From assembly GCA_030527105.1 (NCBI GenBank), contig JAUNBK010000006.1:1-64000 (forward strand): DNA of 64,000 bases, given 5' to 3'. Below, piece by piece: positions 1 through 9,380 of the stretch. Origin of the DNA: Planctomycetia bacterium. GTDB lineage: Bacteria > Planctomycetota > Planctomycetia > Pirellulales > Thermoguttaceae. The stretch's first letter is position 1. Each line of letters opens with the position of its first letter. The notes under the pieces are model-generated. The model did not search any database. It saw only the letters and a list, made by a program, of their open reading frames with translations, and had not been told where the DNA came from. The position numbers and the translations under genes were made by a program.

Positions 1-92
1 CTTCCTCTCAAACTCTCCTTCAAAAAGCTTTTGATCGTCTCACGCCGTTCGCGAAGAGCCGAGAACGCAAACTTTTTTTGAAGGCACCCCAA
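1..92 (+). repeat. R2 dispersed repeat fragment
   Basis: This gene-free stretch before uvrB shares two segments with other intergenic places in the window. Bases 3-27 match 48144-48168 (cctctcaaactctccttc and following A run). Bases 54-90 match 42575-42611 with very few differences (aagagccgaga, then gcaaac, a T run and gaaggcacccc). No reading frame is supported here. It is cut by the window edge, so its full extent is unknown. Confidence 0.6.
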
Positions 93-209
93 AAAAGAGG
101 AAAATTCCGGCTCTCCCCCTCCCCCTTGAACTCTGCGCGAAGTTTGGTATCATAAGGAGCATTTGTGTCACTCTTCTCGAATCGCTTTTGTCGGAGACTT
201 TTCGTTATC

Positions 210-2288
210 ATGCCCGAATTTCAACTAATCTCACCATTTAAACCTGCCGGAGACCAACCAGAGGCGATTCATCAGCTTGTGGAAGGGCTGCGGCGCGGGG
301 AAAAATGCCAAACCTTGCGAGGCGTCACGGGGTCGGGAAAAACCTTCACCATGGCGAATATTATCGAACAGATGCAGCGACCTGCCCTCGTCATGTCGCA
401 CAACAAAACGCTTGCCGCACAGTTGTACGGAGAGTTCAAGGAGTTTTTCCCAAAAAATGCCGTCACGTATTTCGTGAGCTACTATGATTATTATCAACCC
501 GAGGCGTATATTCCGCAGCGGGATATTTATATTGAGAAGGACGCCGCTGTCAATCAGGAGATCGATCGCTTGCGACTCGCCACGACGAGTGCGCTTGTGG
601 GGCGAAAAGATGTGATTGTCGTCGCGAGCGTCTCTTCGATTTATGGATTAGGCTCGCCTGAAGACTACAAAAAAATGGTCTTTGCGCTGCGCGTTGGGGA
701 GTTTCTCGAGCGCGATGCGCTTCTTGCGCGCTTCGTCGAGCTTCAATATGAACGAAACGACGTCGTTCTCGACAGCGGAAAGTTTCGTGCCCGGGGCGAT
801 TGCGTCGAAATCTTTCCGAGTAACGAAGAATTTGCCTATCGGATCGAGTTTTGGGGCGAAGAAATCGAACAACTTTCGATCATCAACCCCCTCTCGGGCG
901 AAGTTGTGGAACGATTAAACGAAATTTATATCTACCCGGCGAAGCATTTCGTCCTGCCTGAGGAGCGAATTGCGGACGCGTTGGTGCAAATTCGTCGCGA
1001 GCTGGCGGCGCAGCTTGAGTACTTCAAGAACGAAGGGAAAATCCTCGAGGCGCAGCGCCTCTCGGCTCGGACGCGGTACGATCTTGAGATGCTCCAGCAA
1101 GTGGGATACTGCCCTGGGGTGGAGAATTATAGCCGACCGCTTTCGGGGCGCGAACCCGGGTCGCCACCAGAGACGTTGTTCAGTTTTTTCCCGGAGGATT
1201 ATCTCCTTTTCGTGGACGAGTCGCACGTCACAGTGCCTCAAATCCGAGGGATGCAGATGGCAGATCGCAATCGAAAAAAGACACTGGTCGAACACGGCTT
1301 TCGGCTCCCGAGCGCGATGGATAATCGTCCACTCACGTTCCCGGAGTGGGAGGGGAAAATCAACCAGGCGATTTTCGTTTCGGCAACGCCGGGACCGTAC
1401 GAGTTGGAACGTACGGGAGGAAAGTTCGTCGAACAAATCATTCGACCAACGGGGCTTCTGGATCCAGAAATAGAAGTGATACCGGCAAGCGAAGTACGTG
1501 CGGGGGAGTCGGCAGTCTCGCCACTCGCGTCGCCAGGGCAGATTCCGCACCTCATTATGCAGGTTCAGGAGCGCGCCAAAAAAGGGGAGCGTGTCCTCGT
1601 CACGACTTTGACAAAACGCCTCGCGGAGGATTTGTCTGAGTATTTCTCCAAAAAGGGTGTACGATGCAAGTGGCTCCATAGCGAGTTGGACGCGTTCGAG
1701 CGCGTGGAGCTTCTGCGCGAGCTGCGCGAGGGAGCGTTCGATGTTCTGGTTGGAGTCAATCTTCTGCGTGAAGGGTTGGACCTCCCTGAGGTCTCGCTCG
1801 TGGCGATTCTCGACGCGGATAAAGAAGGGTTCCTGCGAAGCGAAACTTCCCTCATGCAGACGATTGGGCGGTCGGCGCGAAACGTCAACGCGAAGGTTTT
1901 GTTGTATGCCGACAAAATGACTGAGGCGATGAAAAACGCTATTGCCGAGACGTATCGACGGCGCGAGCTGCAAAAGAAGTACAACGAAGAACATGGCATC
2001 ACCCCGCAGACGATTCGAAAGAATATCCACAAAGGAATCGAGCAGGAGGCGGAAGCACACAAGCGCGCCAATGCGGCGGTTGGGCGGAAGGATGAGCAAA
2101 AGATTGTGACGGAAGAATTCATTGCCGAGTTGGAAAAGGAGATGCTGGCGGCGGCTGACGCGTTGGAATTCGAGCGCGCCGCAATCCTTCGCGACAGAAT
2201 CGAGCAAATCCGCTCTCAAATAGGCAAAACTCTCAACGAAGTGGCGCTCGAAAAACCCAAAGGGCGCGGACGTCGTGGACGTCGGTGA
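210..2288 (+). CDS. uvrB: UvrABC excinuclease subunit B
   Basis: UvrB is the DNA-damage verification helicase of nucleotide excision repair; it is loaded by UvrA and recruits UvrC. The 692-residue protein is of normal family length. It has a Walker A motif (GVTGSGKTFT, about residue 40), the beta-hairpin segment YYDYYQPEAYIP (about residue 91), superfamily 2 helicase motifs including the DESH box, and a C-terminal UVR motif (about 640-670) that contacts UvrC. The ATG at 210 matches the usual family start (MPEFQLISPFKPAGDQPE). An in-frame GTG at 165 has a better ribosome site (AAGGAG at 154-159) and would add 15 residues, so the true start is undecided. It is transcribed alone and is convergent with the next gene. 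Confidence 0.97.
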   Translation: MPEFQLISPFKPAGDQPEAIHQLVEGLRRGEKCQTLRGVTGSGKTFTMANIIEQMQRPALVMSHNKTLAAQLYGEFKEFFPKNAVTYFVSYYDYYQPEAYIPQRDIYIEKDAAVNQEIDRLRLATTSALVGRKDVIVVASVSSIYGLGSPEDYKKMVFALRVGEFLERDALLARFVELQYERNDVVLDSGKFRARGDCVEIFPSNEEFAYRIEFWGEEIEQLSIINPLSGEVVERLNEIYIYPAKHFVLPEERIADALVQIRRELAAQLEYFKNEGKILEAQRLSARTRYDLEMLQQVGYCPGVENYSRPLSGREPGSPPETLFSFFPEDYLLFVDESHVTVPQIRGMQMADRNRKKTLVEHGFRLPSAMDNRPLTFPEWEGKINQAIFVSATPGPYELERTGGKFVEQIIRPTGLLDPEIEVIPASEVRAGESAVSPLASPGQIPHLIMQVQERAKKGERVLVTTLTKRLAEDLSEYFSKKGVRCKWLHSELDAFERVELLRELREGAFDVLVGVNLLREGLDLPEVSLVAILDADKEGFLRSETSLMQTIGRSARNVNAKVLLYADKMTEAMKNAIAETYRRRELQKKYNEEHGITPQTIRKNIHKGIEQEAEAHKRANAAVGRKDEQKIVTEEFIAELEKEMLAAADALEFERAAILRDRIEQIRSQIGKTLNEVALEKPKGRGRRGRR

Positions 2289-2354
2289 TGCGTGGAAGTA
2301 TTTCGAGGTTTCTCACAAGGTGTGGCGCTCGACGAGAAAAATAGTCGATAAGAA

Positions 2355-2393
2355 AAGCGGGCTTTGAATTTTTCCCTGATTCAAAACCCGCTT
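2355..2393. terminator. Bidirectional intrinsic terminator between convergent genes
   Basis: A 15-bp inverted repeat with one mismatch (AAGCGGGCTTTGAAT at 2355-2369 and ATTCAAAACCCGCTT at 2379-2393) lies between the end of uvrB and the end of the minus-strand barrel-like gene. Its position suits termination for both. Confidence 0.75.
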
Positions 2394-2438
2394 ATTGAGG
2401 AGGAGGTCTCTTCTGATAGGTCTGTTGGTCTGGGAATT

Positions 2439-3953
2439 TTACCAGACGAACTTTGCCGTGAAGCTCAATGATTGGAAGATAAGGTAATCGTTATTGGACA
2501 ACACTGCGGCTCCGTAGACATTCGGGATGCTGCACCTGTTCGCCATTGCCAAATTCCCAAGGAGGGAGGCGTCGTAGCCAAACCGCAAAATCAAGTGTTG
2601 GAATGGTTTATAGGTCGCAAACACGCCAAGGTCGACTTGGTAACCAATGTCCGTTTCGTTCACGTCGGACTTGATATAATTATCCGCATAATCCGTGGTG
2701 TACAAGGAGGATTCCATGATGTTGAGGTACGGTGTGATGCGCCAGTTGAATCCCCAACTCCAAACGCAGTGCTTGTCCACCCATTCTCCACCAAAGGAGA
2801 AACCAATCATGCTGTTGGTGGTCTCGATCGACGCCAGACCATTCGCGTACCCGAGAAGGGTTTGGTCGGCCTTGTCGTAGATTGAGGACGTTCCGCGCCA
2901 ATTGAGTTCTTCGTCATACTCCGTGAAACGAAATCCTACGAGGTGCGTGTAGCGCGGACCACCTTGGCACTTTCGCGACCAGCGTCCATTCGGATGACAC
3001 ACCATCGGGTCGGGTCGCCCACGTTTGCGAAGTTGGAACATAATCTCACCCGTGTTCATTGAGGCGGAATAGTCCAAGTCCAAAGTCGTAAGGATAGACT
3101 GCGCCGTCGAAGTCGTTTCGCCATCTTCCTTCGTATAGGTGTATTCGTAGCTCGTCAGACCCGCCACTCCGTACGGGGAGTACAAACCATTCGCATCGTA
3201 AAAACTCCTGTTTGCGTCCCATTCGTAGAGTCCATCGAAGTGGAAATCCAGCCAAATATCATAATTGAACTGGTTCCGCCCGAGGTATCGCGTCAACGCC
3301 AAATCCGCCCCTACGGCAACCGGGAAGTCGGTATTCGCGCTTATAGCGTTTGAGTCGTTATAAAAGGTGTATTGCGATTTCTCGGCACGCTCGCGGTGTT
3401 TGATTTTCGCTGCGACATGAATCTGCCAAAGGTATGGACTCCCATAGCCCTCTCCACAGATTTGGCACGACGCGCTGTTGGACGCAGCGGTGTTCGTCCT
3501 GTAGGAATAATTTTCCTGCTCGGGGAAGGGTTTAAGCGGCGGATTCTGTCCCACGCGCTCAGGAACCATTCCCTCTGGCGTCGTAGGATAAGAAGTGTCC
3601 AACTCTGGAGAAGATGGGGCGTCCGGATTGGCTTCGGATGTGCGTGGATACCCAGGCGTTGTCACGAAACCTCCAGGACCCGACACGCCAACTTCCGTAT
3701 CGTAGACGGGATAGGACGAAGCTGCATAGGGTGCGGCTGCCGGAGCCATGGCGGGGTCCATTATGGATGCACCTCCACTCGCCCCACTCCCCAACGACGC
3801 AGAGGGTTGATAGACACTATCGGCTGCTCCATAGGCAGGGGAGCCTCCCACTAAGCCGCCTGACGCGTACGGCGTCTGACTCATCACGTTTGTACATGTT
3901 ATTAGCGCGCACACTGCTACGCTAATCGGGAAAATTTTGCATATATGTCTCAC
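2439..3953 (-). CDS. Secreted protein with probable outer-membrane beta-barrel
   Basis: I do not recognise a named family with certainty. The 504-residue product starts with a Sec signal peptide (about residues 1-25, hydrophobic core then MSQ). A Pro/Ser/Ala-rich low-complexity stretch follows to about residue 140, then a short CQICGEGYG cysteine pair. The remaining region of about 340 residues alternates aromatic and polar residues and ends in FVW, as outer-membrane barrels often do. Segments such as HLILRFGYDASLLG resemble barrel strands of planctomycete surface proteins (inference). A purine-rich GAGGAGGACCTCG ribosome site precedes the ATG. It is monocistronic and shares a terminator with uvrB. 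Confidence 0.7.
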   Translation of the reverse strand: MRHICKIFPISVAVCALITCTNVMSQTPYASGGLVGGSPAYGAADSVYQPSASLGSGASGGASIMDPAMAPAAAPYAASSYPVYDTEVGVSGPGGFVTTPGYPRTSEANPDAPSSPELDTSYPTTPEGMVPERVGQNPPLKPFPEQENYSYRTNTAASNSASCQICGEGYGSPYLWQIHVAAKIKHRERAEKSQYTFYNDSNAISANTDFPVAVGADLALTRYLGRNQFNYDIWLDFHFDGLYEWDANRSFYDANGLYSPYGVAGLTSYEYTYTKEDGETTSTAQSILTTLDLDYSASMNTGEIMFQLRKRGRPDPMVCHPNGRWSRKCQGGPRYTHLVGFRFTEYDEELNWRGTSSIYDKADQTLLGYANGLASIETTNSMIGFSFGGEWVDKHCVWSWGFNWRITPYLNIMESSLYTTDYADNYIKSDVNETDIGYQVDLGVFATYKPFQHLILRFGYDASLLGNLAMANRCSIPNVYGAAVLSNNDYLIFQSLSFTAKFVW

Positions 3954-4222
3954 GAGGTCCTCCTCTTTCTCTCATCTTGCAAACCTCAACAAGAATACAC
4001 CGAAAGTTTGCTTACATCTCTAATCGGCAAATTTTCACCAACAGAATAGTTATTATCGAGAAAATCCTCACAAAAGAAAAAAATCATACCAAAAGAAAAG
4101 ATTGTTTATTTTACGCAAATTTGCAAGAATGCGCAAATTTCCACAAAATTGGCTATTTTATGCACAGAATGAGCGCTTGAGCGCGCATCACAAAGACGAC
4201 GATGCGCGCGAAATGAACCACA

Positions 4223-4678
4223 CTAAAACGAGTCGTCCCCGCCCTGAAGAGAGAATCCTGCGGGATTCTCCGGGGAGCGAATATCGTCGCCGAAACGCGG
4301 ACCTAGAACCGCCTCGGCATACTCCGCAACCTGCTCAGGAGTCTCAAAATAGCGATCATAAACCCAATTGTCTTTGTACTCGCACGCGCTCGAGGAGTAC
4401 TGGCGACACACGTTGGGGCGATTATCATAATCCTTGCAACGGTTGTTTTTGTCCAGATTTTTGCATTTTGTTCGGACGAGCAAGTACCAATCCTCGTCTT
4501 CCGTGAAAACGGCGGCTTTATCGTGAAGGAGAAACCAGCGGATTCGGTCGAAATCCTCCCAATCCACTGGCTCATCAATCCCCAGCGCGAAATAGCGACA
4601 GCATTTGCCCTTGCAATAATCGCACAAAGATTTTCCCTCAGGGAGATTTTCCCTGGAAGGCTTTTCACTTTTACTCAT
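4223..4678 (-). CDS. YkgJ-type cysteine cluster protein
   Basis: This 151-residue protein carries the CxxCxxxCC pattern of the YkgJ/zinc- or iron-chelating family (LCDYCKGKCCRYFALGID, about residues 20-37), plus further cysteines (CKNLDKNNRCKDYDNRPNVC). Members are thought to bind metal; their biochemical role is not established. I place the start at 4678 because ATGAGTAA overlaps the stop of the upstream serine hydrolase, a typical translational coupling. An upstream in-frame start would run through that gene. Confidence 0.85.
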   Translation of the reverse strand: MSKSEKPSRENLPEGKSLCDYCKGKCCRYFALGIDEPVDWEDFDRIRWFLLHDKAAVFTEDEDWYLLVRTKCKNLDKNNRCKDYDNRPNVCRQYSSSACEYKDNWVYDRYFETPEQVAEYAEAVLGPRFGDDIRSPENPAGFSLQGGDDSF

Positions 4679-5891
4679 GAATCGCTCGCTCCTTGAGAAC
4701 TTTCTCAGCCGCCTGACGCCAAGCGTTTTTCGCCTCGCCTTGCTTTGGGACGCCCCCAACTTGAACCATATAAATCATCACCTCGCCCGTCTGCGTGTTG
4801 GCAGCAGCCTCGTTCCCATAAGCGCCACCGTGCCCAAACCACGCGCCATAAAGAAACGCACACAAACCATACGCGTGCGAAATGTTGGGGGGAGTTTGCT
4901 TCGTCGCGATTTGCTCCACGGCAGACTCCGAGAGATAGCGCGTGCCATCATAAACACCCTTGCCCGCGAGCATTTGGAAGAATTTAACGAGGTCTTGCGG
5001 CGTGGAAAAAAGACCGCCGCCAGGCTCTGCGAAACGCCGTGTTCGGTCGTCCAATGGATAGGAGAACATCTCGAGTTTCATCTCCGCAAGACGATTGGCT
5101 TCTCGATTCCACCTGTAGGACGTCGCGAGCTTCCGCTGCGCCTCGGCATCCGGCCAAAATGTGGTGTCTTTCATCCCAAGTGGTGTGAAGAATTTCGTCT
5201 GGAGATACTCGTGAAACGGCATCCCGGAGACTTTTTCCACAATCGCGCCCGCAAGGTCGATACCCACCTGAGAGTATTGGTACTTCTCGCCGGGGTCGGA
5301 GACCATGGGGACGGACGCAAAATAGAGCGCCGCCTTGTCGGGTGGGAGCGAATCAATCCCAAAATGATCCATCATCGGCGTTTTGAAGCTCCAACCTGCC
5401 GTGTGGCACAGCGCCTGACGCACGGTTGGTTTCGTCTTAGGGTCGCGAAGCGTGAGCACGCCCTCGGCATTGGAGACAAACACCTTGCACCCACGAAATT
5501 GGGGAAGATACTTCTCGATCGGGTCGTCGAGATTGATTTTCTCCTCATCGACCAGCGTCATTATGGCGGCAGACGTGAAGATTTTTGTCGTCGACGCGAT
5601 CCAAAACAACGTGTCGGGCGCCATGGGCGTTTGTGTCTCGACGTTCGCAAATCCTACGCAATCGAGTTGCAGAACACGGTCCTTATTCGCGACGACGGAG
5701 ACGAACCCCGCCATCTCGCCGCGGTCGACAAACGGCTGAAGCGCGTCACGCACGGCGGGATGAGATGTGGATTGCGCAGAAATTTGCGTCGACTCCGTGC
5801 CCAATTCTGCCGCACAGCTAAAATAGCTAAACGCGATACTCGAGAGAAAAATGGTGGTCGCAACGATAAAAAACTGGATTCTGCCTTTCAT
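4671..5891 (-). CDS. Serine hydrolase, class C beta-lactamase-like fold
   Basis: The 406-residue protein has an N-terminal signal peptide or anchor (about residues 1-27, ending near SCAA). Its beta-lactamase/esterase signature includes the S100-T-T-K103 catalytic motif (WIASTTKIFTSA), a YSQ second motif (KYQYSQVG) and HGG near the C-terminus (FGHGGAYG). Such proteins are periplasmic esterases, peptidases or penicillin-binding homologues; substrate cannot be read from sequence, and there is no basis to call it a resistance enzyme. It overlaps the YkgJ-type gene by 8 nt and is probably co-transcribed with it. Confidence 0.9.
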   Translation of the reverse strand: MKGRIQFFIVATTIFLSSIAFSYFSCAAELGTESTQISAQSTSHPAVRDALQPFVDRGEMAGFVSVVANKDRVLQLDCVGFANVETQTPMAPDTLFWIASTTKIFTSAAIMTLVDEEKINLDDPIEKYLPQFRGCKVFVSNAEGVLTLRDPKTKPTVRQALCHTAGWSFKTPMMDHFGIDSLPPDKAALYFASVPMVSDPGEKYQYSQVGIDLAGAIVEKVSGMPFHEYLQTKFFTPLGMKDTTFWPDAEAQRKLATSYRWNREANRLAEMKLEMFSYPLDDRTRRFAEPGGGLFSTPQDLVKFFQMLAGKGVYDGTRYLSESAVEQIATKQTPPNISHAYGLCAFLYGAWFGHGGAYGNEAAANTQTGEVMIYMVQVGGVPKQGEAKNAWRQAAEKVLKERAIHE

Positions 5892-5935
5892 AATTGGCTA
5901 TCTTTCTGCAAAAGTCCTCGGGAGAGGAGAGAATT

Positions 5936-6838
5936 TTACGCATTCTGCCACGCCTGAGGGAGAAAACGGATTAAATCACCCGCAATGAGTGAGACCTCGC
6001 CCATCGATTGCGCCGCCAAATCGCCCGCCAAACCATGGAGATAAACCGCGAGGCGTGCTGCGGGGAGGAAGGAGGGAGACGACACGTCGGTGGGAGGAGC
6101 AAGGTTGGGAGGAAGATGGAGGCTGCGTTTGAGGGTTTGAGCGCAAATCGCCGCCAAAATGCCCGTGAGAGCGTCGCCACTGCCGCCAGTTCCCATGCCC
6201 GGATTGCCGGTGGGATTGAAAAAAAACGAGTTGGCGTCGCAAATTTGAGTTTCGTTCCCCTTCAAAACGACAATCGCGTCGTGCACCCTCGCCCAAGCTC
6301 TCGCCTCGTTTTTCTGACGCTCTCTATCGTTGGGAGGAACCGAGGGACAAAGGCGCGAAAACTCCATAGAATGCGGCGTAATAAAACGGGCGCCCGCATG
6401 AGGGGGAATCTCTTCCAAGGAGGCGAGAGCATTGATCGCGTCCGCATCAAAGACCGCAGGGTTCGGGAGCGTCTGCCACAAAACCTTCACGAGAGCATTC
6501 CGCGCGCCGCCACGTCCGATTCCGGGACCCACCGCCACGACGTCCGCACGCTGCGCGCACTCAAGAAGCGGCTCAATAGCGTCCTCCGAGAGAAGCCCCT
6601 CGGCATCTTCCGGGAGCGGCACGACCGTGTATTCTGGCGCAAACGACGCGACGACCTGCCAAATACCCTGAGGCACTGCGACACGCACCAACCCTGCCCC
6701 ACTTCGAAGCGCCGCCTGAGCGCAAAGAGAGGGTGCCCCCGGGATACCTCGACCTCCGCCAATAACGAGAACCGTCCCAAACGTTCCTTTGTGAGCGTCT
6801 TTGGGACGATTCCGCAGTTGGTTTAAAAGTTGGAACAT
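5936..6838 (-). CDS. nnrD: ADP/ATP-dependent NAD(P)H-hydrate dehydratase
   Basis: NnrD repairs hydrated NADH/NADPH by nucleotide-dependent dehydration. The 300-residue product has the YjeF C-terminal ribokinase-like fold: GTVLVIGGGRGIPGAP near the N-terminus, GPGIG, VLKGNET, and the NPGMGTGGSGDALTG active-site loop near residue 225. The NnrE epimerase domain is absent, so the epimerase should be encoded elsewhere. The ATG at 6838 follows an excellent AGGAGGAGAA site. It sits 44 nt upstream of the serine hydrolase gene on the same strand, so a three-gene transcript is possible. Confidence 0.93.
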   Translation of the reverse strand: MFQLLNQLRNRPKDAHKGTFGTVLVIGGGRGIPGAPSLCAQAALRSGAGLVRVAVPQGIWQVVASFAPEYTVVPLPEDAEGLLSEDAIEPLLECAQRADVVAVGPGIGRGGARNALVKVLWQTLPNPAVFDADAINALASLEEIPPHAGARFITPHSMEFSRLCPSVPPNDRERQKNEARAWARVHDAIVVLKGNETQICDANSFFFNPTGNPGMGTGGSGDALTGILAAICAQTLKRSLHLPPNLAPPTDVSSPSFLPAARLAVYLHGLAGDLAAQSMGEVSLIAGDLIRFLPQAWQNA

Positions 6839-6848
6839 TTCTCCTCCT

Positions 6849-6896
6849 GAGCCGCAATTTAAGCTACAATTTGAGGCGCAACTTGAGCCGCAAAAA
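6849..6896. repeat. Four tandem 12-bp units
   Basis: Four consecutive 12-bp units (gagccgcaattt, aagctacaattt, gaggcgcaactt, gagccgcaaaaa) lie just upstream of the nnrD ribosome site and run into the terminator of the preceding gene. On the minus strand, in the nnrD frame, each unit encodes a Cys followed by three small or polar residues. Confidence 0.8.
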
Positions 6897-6928
6897 AACA
6901 GCCCGAGCAACTTAAGGCACACGGGCTG
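6892..6928 (-). terminator. Intrinsic terminator of the acidic-protein gene
   Basis: On the minus strand CAGCCCG and CGGGCTG (7-bp stem, 16-nt loop) are followed directly by seven T residues. It lies 13 nt after the stop codon of the 6942-8888 gene. Confidence 0.8.
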
Positions 6929-6941
6929 CCATGCGAGAATC

Positions 6942-8888
6942 CTAGCGCTTACGCCCTCTCTTCGGCGGTCGCGAAGAATTTTGCGCCATGCTCGAGGGTT
7001 CTCGACTTCTGGCTTTCAAATTGGTTCCGACGATCCAATTAATGGTGTCCTGCCAACCGGGAACGTTTCGGCGGGAGAAATCCATATCGAGAAACTCGTC
7101 GTCGTCCGCCTCGCCTTGATCCTCGACCTCCGTGAAGACGTGGTCTTCCTCGTCCTCATGGAGCTGCGATCTTTTGTATCCCCTTTTCGATGGTTCTTCA
7201 CGCGTTGGCTCGCCTCGCCGCGCACGTCGCGCACGCTTCGGACGCTCCGCTTCCCTCTCCACAACGGGCGAGTCGTCCCAATCGCCATCCTCATGAATGT
7301 CGTCAAAATCCTCACCCCACGTGTCCTCCTCCGGGAGGGGCATAGAGTGTTTTCTCACGCGCTTGCGCATGGATGGATCGAACGTCTCGTCCAAGTCGCG
7401 TTCGCGCTCAACGCTCTGGCGAGGCTCTCTCGCTTGCGTCTCTTGTCGACTACGTCGGCGCCGTCGAGAACGCGCGTTGTTTGGAATTTCTCGCTCCTCC
7501 ACGACTTCCGGCTCGTCGTCCAGCTCGTCCAAATCCCTGCGCACACTCAGCCGCACATCAAACTCGTCCGCCATCTCATCAACGGGAGAATCGAACATCT
7601 CATAATCGTCGCCCTCATAATGTAAGCTCTCGACCTTTGTCGCCTTGCCACTCGATCGAGAACGCCTTTTTTTGCTTTGCGTATCCAAAATATTTCCTTC
7701 ATCCACAGGGGTATAGTCTTCCACCAGCGTTTCCACTCTCCTGCCGCCTCGTGGCAAAGCACGACGCGTTTTGTCCGCCACGACGCTTTCGACAATGCCG
7801 CCGATGATGCTGGCGACCTCCTCGCCTTCCACATCGTCGTCGCGCTCGCTCCTTCGTTTATCTTTCCGAGATGATCTCCCACCCTTTTTATTGTCTCTTC
7901 GAGATGGGCGCTCAAATGAGGCGAATTTCTCCTCCTTCTCTTCCCTCGGCTCTCTTGTTTCTCTCATTTCTCTCGTCGAAACGCGTGGCGAAACGGGCGC
8001 CGGCGCGTGCGTCGCTGCGGGTGCCGAGAACTCGGCTTCTACCGAATCTTCAACAACTTCCGCCTCTGGCTCGACCTCTGGAATTGCATCGGGGTCTTCG
8101 ATCACCAAATCGGTGTACTCGATTTTTCTCACACGCGGTTTCACGCGCTCATCCTTCGCGGACGCATCCTCAACGGGCAGACGCAAGTCCAGCAAGACAC
8201 GCCCCCAATGATCCAAACGTTCTGGATCGACTGCAAGAATCGGAGCGTTTTCGAGTTTCGCCGCCTCCACCTCGCTCGCCTCAACATCTGAGACCGCCTC
8301 TTCCACTTCGAGATCAGCGTCGAAATTGGAGGTCGCGCTCATCACGCACTCCGATTGAGCGCCTGACTCGAACTCCAACTCATCCAAGATTCCGGCACCA
8401 AATCCACCCTGCGGACGTTTGTACGTGCCGATCATCGGAAGAATCGGCTCCTCGTCGGAAAGCTCCACCGAGACGATCGTTCCCACGGAGGCTGTCGACT
8501 CGACCTCATCATCATCCAAATCCGCTAGATTCTCCGAATCCGCTAAATCTTCCACTTCAAGATTCTTACGATTTTCGAGTTTCTCTATCTCCTCAATTCT
8601 CTTGAACACGTCAACATTGGAGACCTCAGAGACGAGCACAAAATCTTCAACTCGGAACCCAGCCTCATCTTGGGGTTCCACCGCCGCCTCGTTCCCCGCG
8701 TCGACGGACACGCGAGCATCCTCGGGAGATTCCGATACTCCAGCATAGAGGACGTCTTGAGCGATTTCATCTGGCGTATCTGCAACCGCATCACCCAATC
8801 CCTCGTCATCCAACTCGAGAGGCGGAGTTTGCCCATCAAGGTTGGAGGTGAAGATTTCGTCCATATAGCGTTTTTTGTTTTGACTCAT
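6942..8888 (-). CDS. Large acidic low-complexity protein, function unknown
   Basis: The 648-residue protein is extraordinarily rich in Asp/Glu in its first two thirds and has many Arg/Lys blocks later (for example SRRRRRSRQ and RPKRARRARRGEP). No signal peptide or membrane segment is visible. The only compact-looking segment is at the C-terminus (GWQDTINWIVGTNLKARS), followed by a basic tail ending PPKRGRKR. I recall a similar short conserved motif plus basic tail at the end of other planctomycete hypothetical proteins, but cannot verify it. The alternating acidic and basic character suggests a disordered, possibly nucleic-acid-binding protein (inference). Two R1 repeats lie just upstream. 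Confidence 0.75.
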   Translation of the reverse strand: MSQNKKRYMDEIFTSNLDGQTPPLELDDEGLGDAVADTPDEIAQDVLYAGVSESPEDARVSVDAGNEAAVEPQDEAGFRVEDFVLVSEVSNVDVFKRIEEIEKLENRKNLEVEDLADSENLADLDDDEVESTASVGTIVSVELSDEEPILPMIGTYKRPQGGFGAGILDELEFESGAQSECVMSATSNFDADLEVEEAVSDVEASEVEAAKLENAPILAVDPERLDHWGRVLLDLRLPVEDASAKDERVKPRVRKIEYTDLVIEDPDAIPEVEPEAEVVEDSVEAEFSAPAATHAPAPVSPRVSTREMRETREPREEKEEKFASFERPSRRDNKKGGRSSRKDKRRSERDDDVEGEEVASIIGGIVESVVADKTRRALPRGGRRVETLVEDYTPVDEGNILDTQSKKRRSRSSGKATKVESLHYEGDDYEMFDSPVDEMADEFDVRLSVRRDLDELDDEPEVVEEREIPNNARSRRRRRSRQETQAREPRQSVERERDLDETFDPSMRKRVRKHSMPLPEEDTWGEDFDDIHEDGDWDDSPVVEREAERPKRARRARRGEPTREEPSKRGYKRSQLHEDEEDHVFTEVEDQGEADDDEFLDMDFSRRNVPGWQDTINWIVGTNLKARSREPSSMAQNSSRPPKRGRKR

Positions 8889-8918
8889 AATTTTAAAAGC
8901 TCAGGTTAAACGTATCTC

Positions 8919-9025
8919 TATACTCATCGTGTTTTAAAATTCCCGTTCTGCGCAACGTTTTGGGAGCCGTGGTGCGCAAGCTCCAACGGCGGACGGCACC
9001 AGGAATTTCGACGAGAAGTATTATA
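8919..9025 (+). repeat. R1 dispersed repeat, full copy
   Basis: It begins TATACTCATCGTG, carries the shared core GAGCCGTGGTGCGCAAGCTC followed by caacggcggacggcacc, and ends GAGAAGTATTATA. It lies in the 492-bp gene-free stretch 8889-9380, which otherwise holds only a second R1 copy and featureless AT-rich sequence. Confidence 0.9.
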
Positions 9026-9243
9026 AATAGCGTCGCGCACATTCTCGCACAACGCCACATCGCTTTTCGCGTTGAGTATCCACCTCATTCTATATTATTC
9101 ACTTTTCTGCGCAAATGACAAGGGGGGAGGCGATAAAATCCTCCCTTTTTTCCCTTTTTTATGCTAAATTCCGTTTCTCGCCCTCGATTCCCCTTGACGA
9201 AATTCGACAAAAGCGTTAAAATCGTCTCGTTCCTTTAGCATTT

Positions 9244-9347
9244 TATATCCATCGTGCTTTAAATTCCGTTTTGCGCGACACTTTGCGAGCCATGGTGGGT
9301 CGCTCCAATGGCGGACAAAATTTAATATTCAAACGAGAAGTATTATA
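9244..9347 (+). repeat. R1 dispersed repeat, full but diverged copy
   Basis: It has the same ends and the core GCGAGCCATGGTGGGTCGC then tccaatggcggac. It ends 33 bp upstream of the lipoprotein start at 9381, so it lies in or next to that gene's promoter region. Confidence 0.85.
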
Positions 9348-9380
9348 AGAATTTAATGCGGCATGTTCGCGTCGATTGCA

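Noticed and set aside
915..2219. 434-codon open frame opposite uvrB
   Set aside because: Antisense shadow; uvrB is unambiguous on the other strand.
4671..5891. Antibiotic-resistance beta-lactamase call
   Set aside because: SxxK, YxN-like and HGG motifs are shared by many esterases and peptidases; nothing specific to resistance is visible.
4677..5957. 426-codon open frame opposite the serine hydrolase
   Set aside because: Shadow composition and no ribosome site; the hydrolase motifs are on the minus strand.
8919..9347. Two R1 copies as a possible CRISPR array
   Set aside because: Units are about 105 bp, diverged, 218 bp apart, and the same unit is scattered through the window; no cas genes.
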